From: Oscillatoria sp. CS-180
GTDB lineage: Bacteria; Cyanobacteriota; Cyanobacteriia; Phormidesmidales; Phormidesmidaceae
Direction: 5' to 3'
NCBI RefSeq assembly: GCF_028330965.1
Contig: NZ_JAQMUB010000100.1
Location: forward strand, 1 to 64,000
Length of the DNA stretch: 64,000 nt
A program made the translations under genes and the position numbers. Under the pieces are notes generated by a model. That model saw only the letters and a program-made list of their open reading frames with translations, ran no database searches and was not told where the DNA came from. Below are positions 33,524-41,157 of the stretch, piece by piece. Position 1 is the first letter of the stretch. Every line of letters starts with the position of its first letter.

Positions 33524-36064
33524 GTGAAGCACCTCCATCCCACACATAAAAGGCTTCTCGTCACGTTACTACGCCTCACGATTACGTTTGCTGTCGCCAT
33601 CGTGTTTGCATTCCTGGGCCTGCTTGCCGAAGTCAGAACCGCGATCGCGCAGTATGACGTGAGTGATTATCAGCACCTCGCAGAAGAACTGCCGGACTAC
33701 GCTTCATTCGGGACTCAGACCTTTGACAATATCCGATTCAATAGCCAGGGGAGCATTGATGGCGTCCCCGACGATATTGCCGAGGAGATGGGCTACAACA
33801 CGGGTCGAAATTGGTCGGAGGGGGCTCGGCTATCAGATGTGATCAAGTTAGGGGATTTGGGGCAAAGCTTTTATCCCCAGATGTTGACGATTTCTGACGT
33901 GGAGCGCAAAACCGGCATCAATACGACAGAATTATCGCTTTCAGATTATCAAAGGCTGCTTGAGGGGCAATCGATTGGGTCTTTAACGTCCTTAATCGGA
34001 ATTGAAAATTTTCAATTAAATGAAGTTGCCCCCATTCAAGACGTTTTCAATGAGGCCGTGCTGCCGCAACTTGAGGTCGAGGCCGTTGAGCAACTGAATC
34101 AAGTTGCTCAAGATTTGGGGGTGCCGATTGATTTAGTTCCTCTTGAAGCGTTCGATCCAGTCAGCTTTGTCGAAACTGAACTGCTCACCTATGGACAAGA
34201 GACTCTGGGCGATTTGCTGGCGACCCCTGATTTACTGGAAGGAGCCGTATTTGGTGACATCAATATTGGAGAATCGCTAGATATCTTGGGCGAATATAGT
34301 GTCGAAGATATCCCCGGCCTCGAAAACTTGCCAATGGCAGAACTGGAAGGTTGGCAAGACTTGGTACTGAGTGAAGTGCCAGGGCTAGACTCCATTCCAT
34401 TTGGCGATTTCCCGAACCCGATTGCGGCGATTACGGGCGGCTTTGGGGGGACTCATGATGTCACCTATGGCGATAAGGAGTCCCGCGTCACGCCGACCCA
34501 GTTTTCAATCACAGGCTCTGATCAAGAAGGCTTTAGGGTGGAATGTTCCCAGGACAGGGGTTGTGCCTACCTAGAACTAGAAGGCCCCGGTGCGATGCAT
34601 GGCGCTCGGTGGATCGCTGGCGGTAACGGTCAGGGGCAGCAGATGGTTGAGGGGGGTAGCGGTCTCCTAGCGATGATCAATGGCGGGCAGGAACCAACAG
34701 GGCGTCATCCGTTTGGCGATGTCTTCAAAATCGTTCTCACTGACACGACAGAGTCCAGGGGGACAGGAGATTTTGCTCTTTATACCCGCTACTGTCAGCG
34801 ATCGCTCTTTGTTGACCTGGGGTGTACGCCTTATTTTATTGGCCCCATTCCGATCTGGTCTACCAAGGAAAAGGGCTTTGTCCTAACTGGGCCGCTAGAT
34901 GGTAAGGGAGGGGCATCTAGCGGGATGGAGGTGCCACCCGAGTTGCAGCAATACCAATCAAGAAATGTAGGTGGTCATTATTATGGTGGCGCTGGGGGAT
35001 TTTCCCCTCAAGTGCAGATGGATGAGGAGTGCTTAAATGGTCTGCTCTCGGTCACCCCATCCAGTCAACAATCAGGGGCATCTAAGAATATCCCAATCAT
35101 TATTGAGGCGGCAAATAAGCATGGTCTAGACCGGGCACAGACAGCTTACGTTTTGGCGACAGTCCGTAGGGAAACTGGAGGAGTCGGTTGGGGACCGGTT
35201 GAAGAGATTGGTCAACCCTGCCGCTATAGCGGTGGGTGTGGATGGCATGGACGCGGGTATGTGCAGCTCACCCATGACTACAACTATGCTCGCGTTCGAG
35301 ATGAGCTAGGCATTGATGCGGTTAGCGATCCGTCGCTAGTTCTGCAAACCGATAATGCGGCTGAAATCTTGATTAACGGGATGATGAAAGGCTGGTTTAA
35401 CGGGCACGGACATGGGCTAGCTTATTACGTTTCTGAAGGCCATCAGGATTTCTATCAGGCACGACGAACGGTTAACGTCCTGGATCATGCGGGTGAAATC
35501 GCGGCTCACGCCGAGCAGTATTACGAGATGCTCAGCCGGTGTCAGACCATTGAAACTCAGAGAGGGAGTGTTGGGGCACCTGTTCAACCGCTGAAGGAAT
35601 ATCGGACAGGCTTGTTGTCGGCACAGGAATACGGCGCTCCCAGACCTGGTGATAGAACCCATGCGGGACAGGATTTCGATATCACGCAGGGAGTTGACGA
35701 CGATTTCCAGAGCTTTATTGGTGGCGTTGTCACACGGGTTGGGCATGACCCTGGGGGTTACGGTCACTATGTCGATATCTACAATGCTGAGCTTGGCGTT
35801 GTAGAAAGAATTGCTGAAGGCTCTCAGTTAACAGTCGGCTTGGGCGATACGGTCGCTCCTGGGCAGATCGTTAGCGTTGGAGAATCCGAGACAGGAGTGA
35901 TTCACGTTGAATATCGTGAACCTGCGAATAATCAAAATCAGGGTGGCTTTGGTTACGGTGGCACCTATGACCCGATTCAATTCCTAGAGTCTCAGGGGAT
36001 TGTTAGTCGGCAGGGAAATCGTGTGATCCCTCTAATCAATGACCAGATTGCAGGAGGAGGTTGA
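33524..36064 (+). CDS. Modular peptidoglycan hydrolase: novel domain + GH19-like + M23-like (VirB1 role)
   Basis: GTG start, then a signal or anchor segment (FAVAIVFAFLGLLAEVRTAI). Residues about 45-460 are the novel domain shared with the protein at 28585. Residues about 525-680 resemble GH19 chitinase/lysozyme: RRETGG with candidate catalytic Glu E550, and GRGYVQLTHDYNY. Residues about 700-810 resemble peptidase M23: HAGQDFD (H713, D717) and IHVEYRE, where the second His of the usual HxH is Glu (E796). The M23 active site may therefore be altered or inactive. It would open the cell wall for the conjugation channel, as VirB1 does. A copy of the shared transfer element lies 34 bp upstream. 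Confidence 0.8.
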   Translation: MKHLHPTHKRLLVTLLRLTITFAVAIVFAFLGLLAEVRTAIAQYDVSDYQHLAEELPDYASFGTQTFDNIRFNSQGSIDGVPDDIAEEMGYNTGRNWSEGARLSDVIKLGDLGQSFYPQMLTISDVERKTGINTTELSLSDYQRLLEGQSIGSLTSLIGIENFQLNEVAPIQDVFNEAVLPQLEVEAVEQLNQVAQDLGVPIDLVPLEAFDPVSFVETELLTYGQETLGDLLATPDLLEGAVFGDINIGESLDILGEYSVEDIPGLENLPMAELEGWQDLVLSEVPGLDSIPFGDFPNPIAAITGGFGGTHDVTYGDKESRVTPTQFSITGSDQEGFRVECSQDRGCAYLELEGPGAMHGARWIAGGNGQGQQMVEGGSGLLAMINGGQEPTGRHPFGDVFKIVLTDTTESRGTGDFALYTRYCQRSLFVDLGCTPYFIGPIPIWSTKEKGFVLTGPLDGKGGASSGMEVPPELQQYQSRNVGGHYYGGAGGFSPQVQMDEECLNGLLSVTPSSQQSGASKNIPIIIEAANKHGLDRAQTAYVLATVRRETGGVGWGPVEEIGQPCRYSGGCGWHGRGYVQLTHDYNYARVRDELGIDAVSDPSLVLQTDNAAEILINGMMKGWFNGHGHGLAYYVSEGHQDFYQARRTVNVLDHAGEIAAHAEQYYEMLSRCQTIETQRGSVGAPVQPLKEYRTGLLSAQEYGAPRPGDRTHAGQDFDITQGVDDDFQSFIGGVVTRVGHDPGGYGHYVDIYNAELGVVERIAEGSQLTVGLGDTVAPGQIVSVGESETGVIHVEYREPANNQNQGGFGYGGTYDPIQFLESQGIVSRQGNRVIPLINDQIAGGG

Positions 36065-36113
36065 TCTCGAATCTAGATGGCTTTGCAACCGATTAAAAAT
36101 TTTGGAGAAACCA

Positions 36114-36566
36114 ATGAAACCCCAAAGAATCAGTTTTGTTACGACGATAGTGATCTCAGCAACCTTGATATTTTTGCTTGCCAGCTTGAACTCTCTTGTC
36201 GTTGCCCAAGTAGAAGGCTTGGGGTACTCAGAAGGGCCTTTCCCATTAATCGACAATCCTGGAGTCGCGATTGGCGCAACTCCATTAGCCGCAGTTCAGG
36301 CGGCGGCAAGGGATGTAGACACGATTGAAGAAAATGCGTTCTTCTCTACTGTCTTAGGCGGTGAAGAATATGGCTTCATCGTCGTGACGGCTGACTACAT
36401 CGCCAACTCTGCGGTGTTGCTGAAGGAGGGTGAAGACTGGCAGTTCATCTGTCGTGAGGCGAGTTTGATTCCTGAATATCGTTTGATTGAAAACTGTGGA
36501 GTGCCAGAGGCGATCGCTTCTCAACTCTATGAAGGCGTTATTCGAGTATTGGAGCAAGGACAATGA
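36114..36566 (+). CDS. Hypothetical exported protein, 151 aa
   Basis: Family not recognised. ATG 36114 with GGAGA upstream is preferred to the in-frame 36039. The N-terminus is a signal or anchor segment (FVTTIVISATLIFLLASLNS), followed by about 120 residues with no membrane segment. Two Cys (FICREAS, LIENCGVP) in the mature part could form a disulphide. It follows the lytic protein and is coupled to the next gene by a 4-base ATGA overlap, so the two probably act together at the cell envelope. Confidence 0.6.
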   Translation: MKPQRISFVTTIVISATLIFLLASLNSLVVAQVEGLGYSEGPFPLIDNPGVAIGATPLAAVQAAARDVDTIEENAFFSTVLGGEEYGFIVVTADYIANSAVLLKEGEDWQFICREASLIPEYRLIENCGVPEAIASQLYEGVIRVLEQGQ

Positions 36567-37195
36567 GCCGTATCGTCAGATGGTTGATCGCAGGAGCGCT
36601 GGGGGGCTTAGTACTGGCAGGTGCCGTTCTATTTACTGCTGCCATAGCCAACAAAGATAGTTCCGGTGTCAGCGCTGTAACTATCCTGCCGCAGCTCAAG
36701 TCAACTTATGAACGTACTATCGAACAGGCCAATCTACCCGTGTTGCTACCGACTGAATTCCCAGAGCTGGGGACTGAATTCTGGCTCTCAGAGTACATTG
36801 CCAATGAAGGGAACCAATATACGCTCTCGGTCGATGTCGAGTCTGGTTGCGAGGGGGCTGGAGCTTGCTCTAGAGGTTCAATCGGCGGTGAAATCGTCAC
36901 CGCTGACACGGAACCCGTCGAGGCGATTTATTCATTTCTTAATGAGCCCCTAGATGATCCCAATCGTCCCCGGTCGGACGACCCGATGGGGGATGTAGAG
37001 TTAATAAATGGTTTTGAAGGGTTTTTTGTTCCCTGGATCGCTACGGCCCAGTGCAGCGAGGCGAAGGTTTACTGGGAACAACCTTCTGCATCCGGCGATG
37101 AACTTTATCGCTACTACGTGGGTATTGAATGCGGCGATCGCGCTGACGTGGTTGAACTAGCTAATAACGTCATTGCCAATACAGAAGATTTCTGA
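36563..37195 (+). CDS. Hypothetical exported/anchored protein, 210 aa
   Basis: Family not recognised. One N-terminal hydrophobic segment (WLIAGALGGLVLAGAVLFTA) is followed by a soluble domain with four Cys (GCEGAGACSRGS, AQCSEA, GIECGDRA), consistent with disulphides outside the cytoplasm. The start overlaps the previous stop by 4 bases and the next gene begins 4 bases after its stop. It belongs to the last part of the transfer operon. Confidence 0.6.
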   Translation: MSRIVRWLIAGALGGLVLAGAVLFTAAIANKDSSGVSAVTILPQLKSTYERTIEQANLPVLLPTEFPELGTEFWLSEYIANEGNQYTLSVDVESGCEGAGACSRGSIGGEIVTADTEPVEAIYSFLNEPLDDPNRPRSDDPMGDVELINGFEGFFVPWIATAQCSEAKVYWEQPSASGDELYRYYVGIECGDRADVVELANNVIANTEDF

Positions 37196-37198
37196 ACC

Positions 37199-37423
37199 AT
37201 GGAAAACCAATCACCTACTCGTAAAAAGCCTCGAACAGCAACCATGCTGCTTTCCTGGCTAGTCTTCGGGGTTTGCCTGATAGTCGTTCTGGGCGAGAGT
37301 TTGGGGTTTCATATGCCTGTTTTAGCCCATCAGGAACCCCAACACATCACTACCCACCACAGCGGAATTCTGGATTTACAGGCGATTTGGAATGAAATGG
37401 AAAGCTACTACTATGCGTCGTAG
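37199..37423 (+). CDS. Small membrane protein, 74 aa
   Basis: Family not recognised. The protein has a basic N-terminus (TRKKPRTATM), one hydrophobic segment (LLSWLVFGVCLIVVLG), then a short His-rich stretch (HQEPQHITTHHSG). It is the last gene of the run from 33524. A short gap to the minus-strand gene at 37537 marks the end of the transfer region. Confidence 0.45.
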   Translation: MENQSPTRKKPRTATMLLSWLVFGVCLIVVLGESLGFHMPVLAHQEPQHITTHHSGILDLQAIWNEMESYYYAS

Positions 37424-37536
37424 TTTTTAATTGCTTAAGATTACGGCGATCTCTGACTCGTTGTTAGTTCCAGGCGGCATCATGAATTGAGTCTGGACGG
37501 GTAGCGGAAGTAATTCGCTCATTACCGATAATCGAC

Positions 37537-37797
37537 TTACTGGGTGCGATCACGCCGTCTTTGGGGACTGGTGCGGCGAGTGCGCGATTTGGATGATGCT
37601 CTACGGGGTTCGTCCGCTTCCGCTTCCGGCTCAATAGGCGTGATCATGAAGACGCGAGCGCCATCGGTGGCCCGGTAGAGAGTTTGCTGCTGAAAGGGAA
37701 TGCCTTGATTGGTAAGGTCTGCAGCATAGGCGTCTTTGGCTGCGATCGCGTCATCGATGGTTTCGTAGTCAGTTTCGAGGATCACGATTGGGGACAT
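37537..37797 (-). CDS. Hypothetical protein, 86 aa, basic C-terminus
   Basis: Family not recognised. The first 60 residues form a plausible small alpha/beta domain (IVILETDYETIDDAIAAKDA, then GARVFMITPIEPE). The last 25 residues are mainly Arg, Ser and Thr (RRASSKSRTRRTSPQRRRDR), which could contact nucleic acid. It lies alone at the boundary between the transfer region and the metal island. Confidence 0.5.
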   Translation of the reverse strand: MSPIVILETDYETIDDAIAAKDAYAADLTNQGIPFQQQTLYRATDGARVFMITPIEPEAEADEPRRASSKSRTRRTSPQRRRDRTQ

Positions 37798-38021
37798 AGA
37801 GTCAGTGCTGATAAAGCGTTTCTACATTAACGCTGATGGCCCTGGATGACGAGTCTATAAAGCCAAAAGGCTGAGACAGATTATGAGTGTGAATACGCTC
37901 GAAACATGCCACTAACTACCTTGGTGATGGCTTGGCAACTTCGTGTGGTACGAATGTATGTTTTAAGCCCACAGGGTTTTATTGATAGGCAGAGTGCGAA
38001 ATATCAAAGTGCAATGTAGTG

Positions 38022-39737
38022 TTACGGAATATCACTTGTAGCACGCTCTAACTCGACTAGTGAGCGATTGTAACCAACGATCGCTTGTACCAAATTGACT
38101 TCGGCATCGGTGAGCTCTGATTGAGCGTTTAAGATATCTAGTTGAGTGCCAACCCCAGCGTCAAACCGTAAGATTGCTAAGTCTAAGGCTTCTTGAGCCT
38201 GCTCAACGGCGATGGTGGCAGTATCGATATTGGTCAAGTTAGAGGTCAGTGTGTAATAAGCACTTTCAACTGCAAGTCTGATAGTGTTGCGGGTTTCCTC
38301 AAAATTTTGCCCTGAAATTGCGATATCCAGTTCACGCTGACGGGCTCTAGCCTGAGCAGCGCCACCTTCAAAGAGAGTCCAAGATGCCCGAACACCTAGC
38401 TGATAATCATCTGAGAAGCGACCATCCTGAGTGAGGGTGTCACTGACTTGATAATTTGCAAACAGGTCAACTTGCGGACCCAACGCGGCAAGTTCGACCC
38501 GTCGAAGTTGCTCGTTGATATCTCGCTGAATCAACTGTTGCTCTAGCTCCACCCGATTTTGATAGGCAGCGATGATGCTTTCTTCTAAGGTGAGAGGCCA
38601 ACTTCCAGAAAGTTGGACAGGCAATGTTGTGATGCTGAGAGACGGAGGGACATTGAGGCGACGCGCCAAACTTCGTTCGGCAACTTGACGCGCTCGTTCA
38701 GAGTTGACCAAATCCTGACGAGCATTTGCTACCTGTACCTCCGCGCGTAAAACATCAAAACGAGTTCCGACTCCGACTTCTTCGCGTAAGCGAGTGTCTC
38801 TGAGGTTCCGTTCTGCCTCTTCTAGAAAAGCCTGGCTGATGCGGATGGTTTCAATGGCAGCTTGGAGGTCATAATACTCGTTGGCAGTATTAAGTCTCAG
38901 CTCTTCTTGACGGCGCTCTACCTCTAACCCATTAAGTCGAACTTGTTCCTCAGCGGCACGAACAGAGGCCGCACGTCTCCCAGAGGAGTATAAGTTGTAG
39001 GCTACATCCAGCTGAGCAGAAAGCGCTACACCCAATTCTTCAGAGGTATTGCTTTGAAAAGTAACCCCTCCATCAGGCGTAGGAACTAGAGAAGAACTAC
39101 TCTGAGTTATGTTTTGTCCTTGTAAGGTACCGTTTACAGCAAAGGTAGGTAAGTAATCTGCCTGAGCTTCTCTGAGGGCTGCTTGACTTTGCTCTAGCTC
39201 TAATAGAGCAACTTGCAGATCAGGATTATTACGATAGGCAAGCTCAATGGCTTCCTCAAGACTAAGGGGCTGTATTCCAATAATTTCAACTTCTTCAGGT
39301 CGAGTTTGAATAAGTAGTGGGTTTGGCTCGGGTTCAAGACGCTGAAGCGAATCAGATGCTCCATTTTCCTGTTCTAAAGGTGGTCTGGTGACGGGATTAG
39401 AGGGTGAAATCTGTTGAGAACCATCATCCCGATCGCCATTAGCATCAGATCCAGGTAAAGGGATAAAAGGTCCAGCGTCTAAAGGCTCTGTAGATTCTGC
39501 AGGAATCGCCTGACTCACGGATGTGGACACAGCCGCAAATGTTTCTTCAGGAGAAAGACTATTTGCTTTTTTCAACTTTTCAGCAGATTCGGGCACTAAA
39601 GAAGTCTGGACAAGTTGATGAGAATTAGAGGTTGCTTCGGCGGGAATGCTCCATCCCGTAATTATTGAGAATGGCAAAGCTATCGCCATGCCCCACTTAA
39701 GGCGAACTAGCCATTGAAAATACATACCTTGCTGCAT
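38022..39737 (-). CDS. TolC-family outer-membrane efflux protein
   Basis: Two repeats of the outer-membrane factor pattern: SLEEAIELAYRNNPDLQVAL, LEQSQAALREAQADYLPTFA, EVGVGTRFDVLRAEVQVANA, then TLEESIIAAYQNRVELEQQL and DAGVGTQLDILNAQSELTDA. The N-terminal 140 residues are a signal segment plus a Ser/Glu/Pro-rich linker, longer than in E. coli TolC. Start ATG 39737 is used (39725 or 39785 are possible). It provides the outer-membrane exit for the RND pump encoded at 53261, although the two are 13 kb apart. It is the last gene of a minus-strand unit that begins at 40644 and is preceded by a copy of the copper-island box. Confidence 0.9.
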   Translation of the reverse strand: MQQGMYFQWLVRLKWGMAIALPFSIITGWSIPAEATSNSHQLVQTSLVPESAEKLKKANSLSPEETFAAVSTSVSQAIPAESTEPLDAGPFIPLPGSDANGDRDDGSQQISPSNPVTRPPLEQENGASDSLQRLEPEPNPLLIQTRPEEVEIIGIQPLSLEEAIELAYRNNPDLQVALLELEQSQAALREAQADYLPTFAVNGTLQGQNITQSSSSLVPTPDGGVTFQSNTSEELGVALSAQLDVAYNLYSSGRRAASVRAAEEQVRLNGLEVERRQEELRLNTANEYYDLQAAIETIRISQAFLEEAERNLRDTRLREEVGVGTRFDVLRAEVQVANARQDLVNSERARQVAERSLARRLNVPPSLSITTLPVQLSGSWPLTLEESIIAAYQNRVELEQQLIQRDINEQLRRVELAALGPQVDLFANYQVSDTLTQDGRFSDDYQLGVRASWTLFEGGAAQARARQRELDIAISGQNFEETRNTIRLAVESAYYTLTSNLTNIDTATIAVEQAQEALDLAILRFDAGVGTQLDILNAQSELTDAEVNLVQAIVGYNRSLVELERATSDIP

Positions 39738-39921
39738 ACAAAATTTCAAAAGATAGACGATGAAGACTACAGCCGAAGAGGACACTCTAAAGAGCCGAAA
39801 ATTTCCACCTAAAAATCTAGGCTTATTTGCAAAGCTAGGAGAGTAAAATTTTCAGAACTCGTCAATTTCTCTTTCCAGGATTTGAATTATCTTCTCGTAC
39901 CTAGGAGAGAACCTGAAAGAT

Positions 39922-40212
39922 TTAAGGAGTCTTTTTGCGCTTGCGCACGGGTGATTGTAGCCACATCAGAAACCCACTAATAACCAATGTCAAGAGTCCC
40001 AGTGCATTGAGAATAGGGTAAATAAAGTCCAAATTGAGTTGACCAAATTTGCCTCGATGCAGCTCTAAAAGCCAGAGAAAGTCGTTGGCGCGATCGCTCG
40101 CAACTGCAAATTGAAACAGGACTCCTGTCGTCAGGGTCAGCAGTAATGGCAATACCATCACGGGCACTAACGCAGTATGTAACTGACGTAAACGAGCACG
40201 ATTAATGTTCAT
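39922..40212 (-). CDS. PepSY-associated membrane-helix protein
   Basis: A 96-residue protein with two hydrophobic segments (HTALVPVMVLPLLLTLTTGV and ILNALGLLTLVISGFLMWLQ). The N-terminal Arg-Gln-Leu-His lead is typical of the transmembrane helix part of PepSY_TM proteins, which often occur in metal uptake and resistance loci. It ends in a basic tail (SPVRKRKKTP). The upstream gene stops 15 bp away, so they are co-transcribed. Confidence 0.65.
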   Translation of the reverse strand: MNINRARLRQLHTALVPVMVLPLLLTLTTGVLFQFAVASDRANDFLWLLELHRGKFGQLNLDFIYPILNALGLLTLVISGFLMWLQSPVRKRKKTP

Positions 40213-40227
40213 TGCTAAGTCAATAGT

Positions 40228-40644
40228 TTACGAAGACTGTAGCTGTTTCTTTAGGTACTGCAGCAGGAATGGCCCAACAACAATTAGAGCGAATAATGAT
40301 TCCCCTAAACCAATTCCAATGGCACCCACGTTAGCCTGAAGTAATGAAGAAGATGGCTCTTCCGAGGTGACAGGCACTTCTTCAACAGGAGATGCATCGG
40401 CATCAGTGCTCATCGGCATCTCCGCTGATGGCATAACCGTTCCATCGGAATGGGTCATGCCATCGGTATGCTCAGAGGAACTTTCAGCTGAATCACCTTC
40501 AGACGAAGGTTCCGCTGGCTCTATGCTTTGAGAGTCGTGCGGACCAGCGTGGCCTATTGCATTCTCAACCCACAGCAGGTGAGTCGCGATCGCAGTTCCT
40601 CCCCCTACCAAAACCTTACGATGCTGCTTCGTCCAATGAGCCAT
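40228..40644 (-). CDS. Small His/Met/Ser-rich membrane protein
   Basis: The protein has an N-terminal hydrophobic segment (VLVGGGTAIATHLLWVENAI), then about 75 residues rich in Ser, Glu and scattered His and Met (HTDGMTHSDGTVMPSAEMPM), and a C-terminal membrane segment (SLFALIVVGPFLLQYL). His and Met outside the cytoplasm suggest weak copper binding; this is inferred from composition and neighbours. It is the first gene of the unit with the PepSY-type protein and TolC. Confidence 0.55.
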   Translation of the reverse strand: MAHWTKQHRKVLVGGGTAIATHLLWVENAIGHAGPHDSQSIEPAEPSSEGDSAESSSEHTDGMTHSDGTVMPSAEMPMSTDADASPVEEVPVTSEEPSSSLLQANVGAIGIGLGESLFALIVVGPFLLQYLKKQLQSS

Positions 40645-40761
40645 ACCGCTTAATCTCCTACACCTCTACAAAAGAAAGCTTCACAAATAGATTACACATC
40701 ATTGCGAAGCATTGCGAAACACTGATTATTTCGCTGTCAATGGCAGTTTGCCATCTGAAGA

Positions 40762-40778
40762 TGAAATCAGGGTGAAAT
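40762..40778 (-). promoter_or_regulatory. Copper-island direct-repeat box 1
   Basis: On the minus strand ATTTCACCCTGATTTCA: two ATTTCA halves 11 bp apart. It lies 118 bp before the His/Met-rich gene at 40644 and faces it. Direct repeats at 11 bp are typical of OmpR-type response-regulator sites. Confidence 0.65.
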
Positions 40779-41048
40779 AGAAACTGGATTTTGTTCACTA
40801 GGCATTATCGCCTTAACTAGCTGCACAGGCTTTTAGCTGGCTGGTTCCAACGCAAGCGCCTCCGAGATTTTTGCATACCCTTTGCACTAACGATGAAAAT
40901 AGTTCAGATGATCTATCTATGGAGCGTGCTGACAACGCCGTTGAGCATGGCCTAGACAAATGCCTGGAGGATCCCTAAGGCAAGCAGAAAACAGAGCCTG
41001 TAACGAATCCAGCTATTCAGAGAAAAACCAGGCGTCTCAGATTTTCTC

Positions 41049-41073
41049 ATTTCACTCTGATTTCACTATTTCA
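41049..41073 (+). promoter_or_regulatory. Copper-island direct-repeat box 2 (copA promoter)
   Basis: ATTTCACTCTGATTTCA with a third ATTTCA 8 bp after the second, 84 bp before the copA start. It is the copy with the most half-sites and is paired back-to-back with box 1. The 510-bp gap 40645-41157 holds no other feature I can support. Confidence 0.7.
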
Positions 41074-41157
41074 GAATATTCTGCTTAGTTGAACGCTGGA
41101 GGCGGAAGCCCGAAGCGCTAAAACCTTTATTTAACTAAGTCATAAGGCGATACACAC

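Noticed and set aside
40919-40978. 19-codon frame MERADNAVEHGLDKCLEDP before copA
   Set aside because: Too short, no ribosome-binding site, and located among promoter elements.
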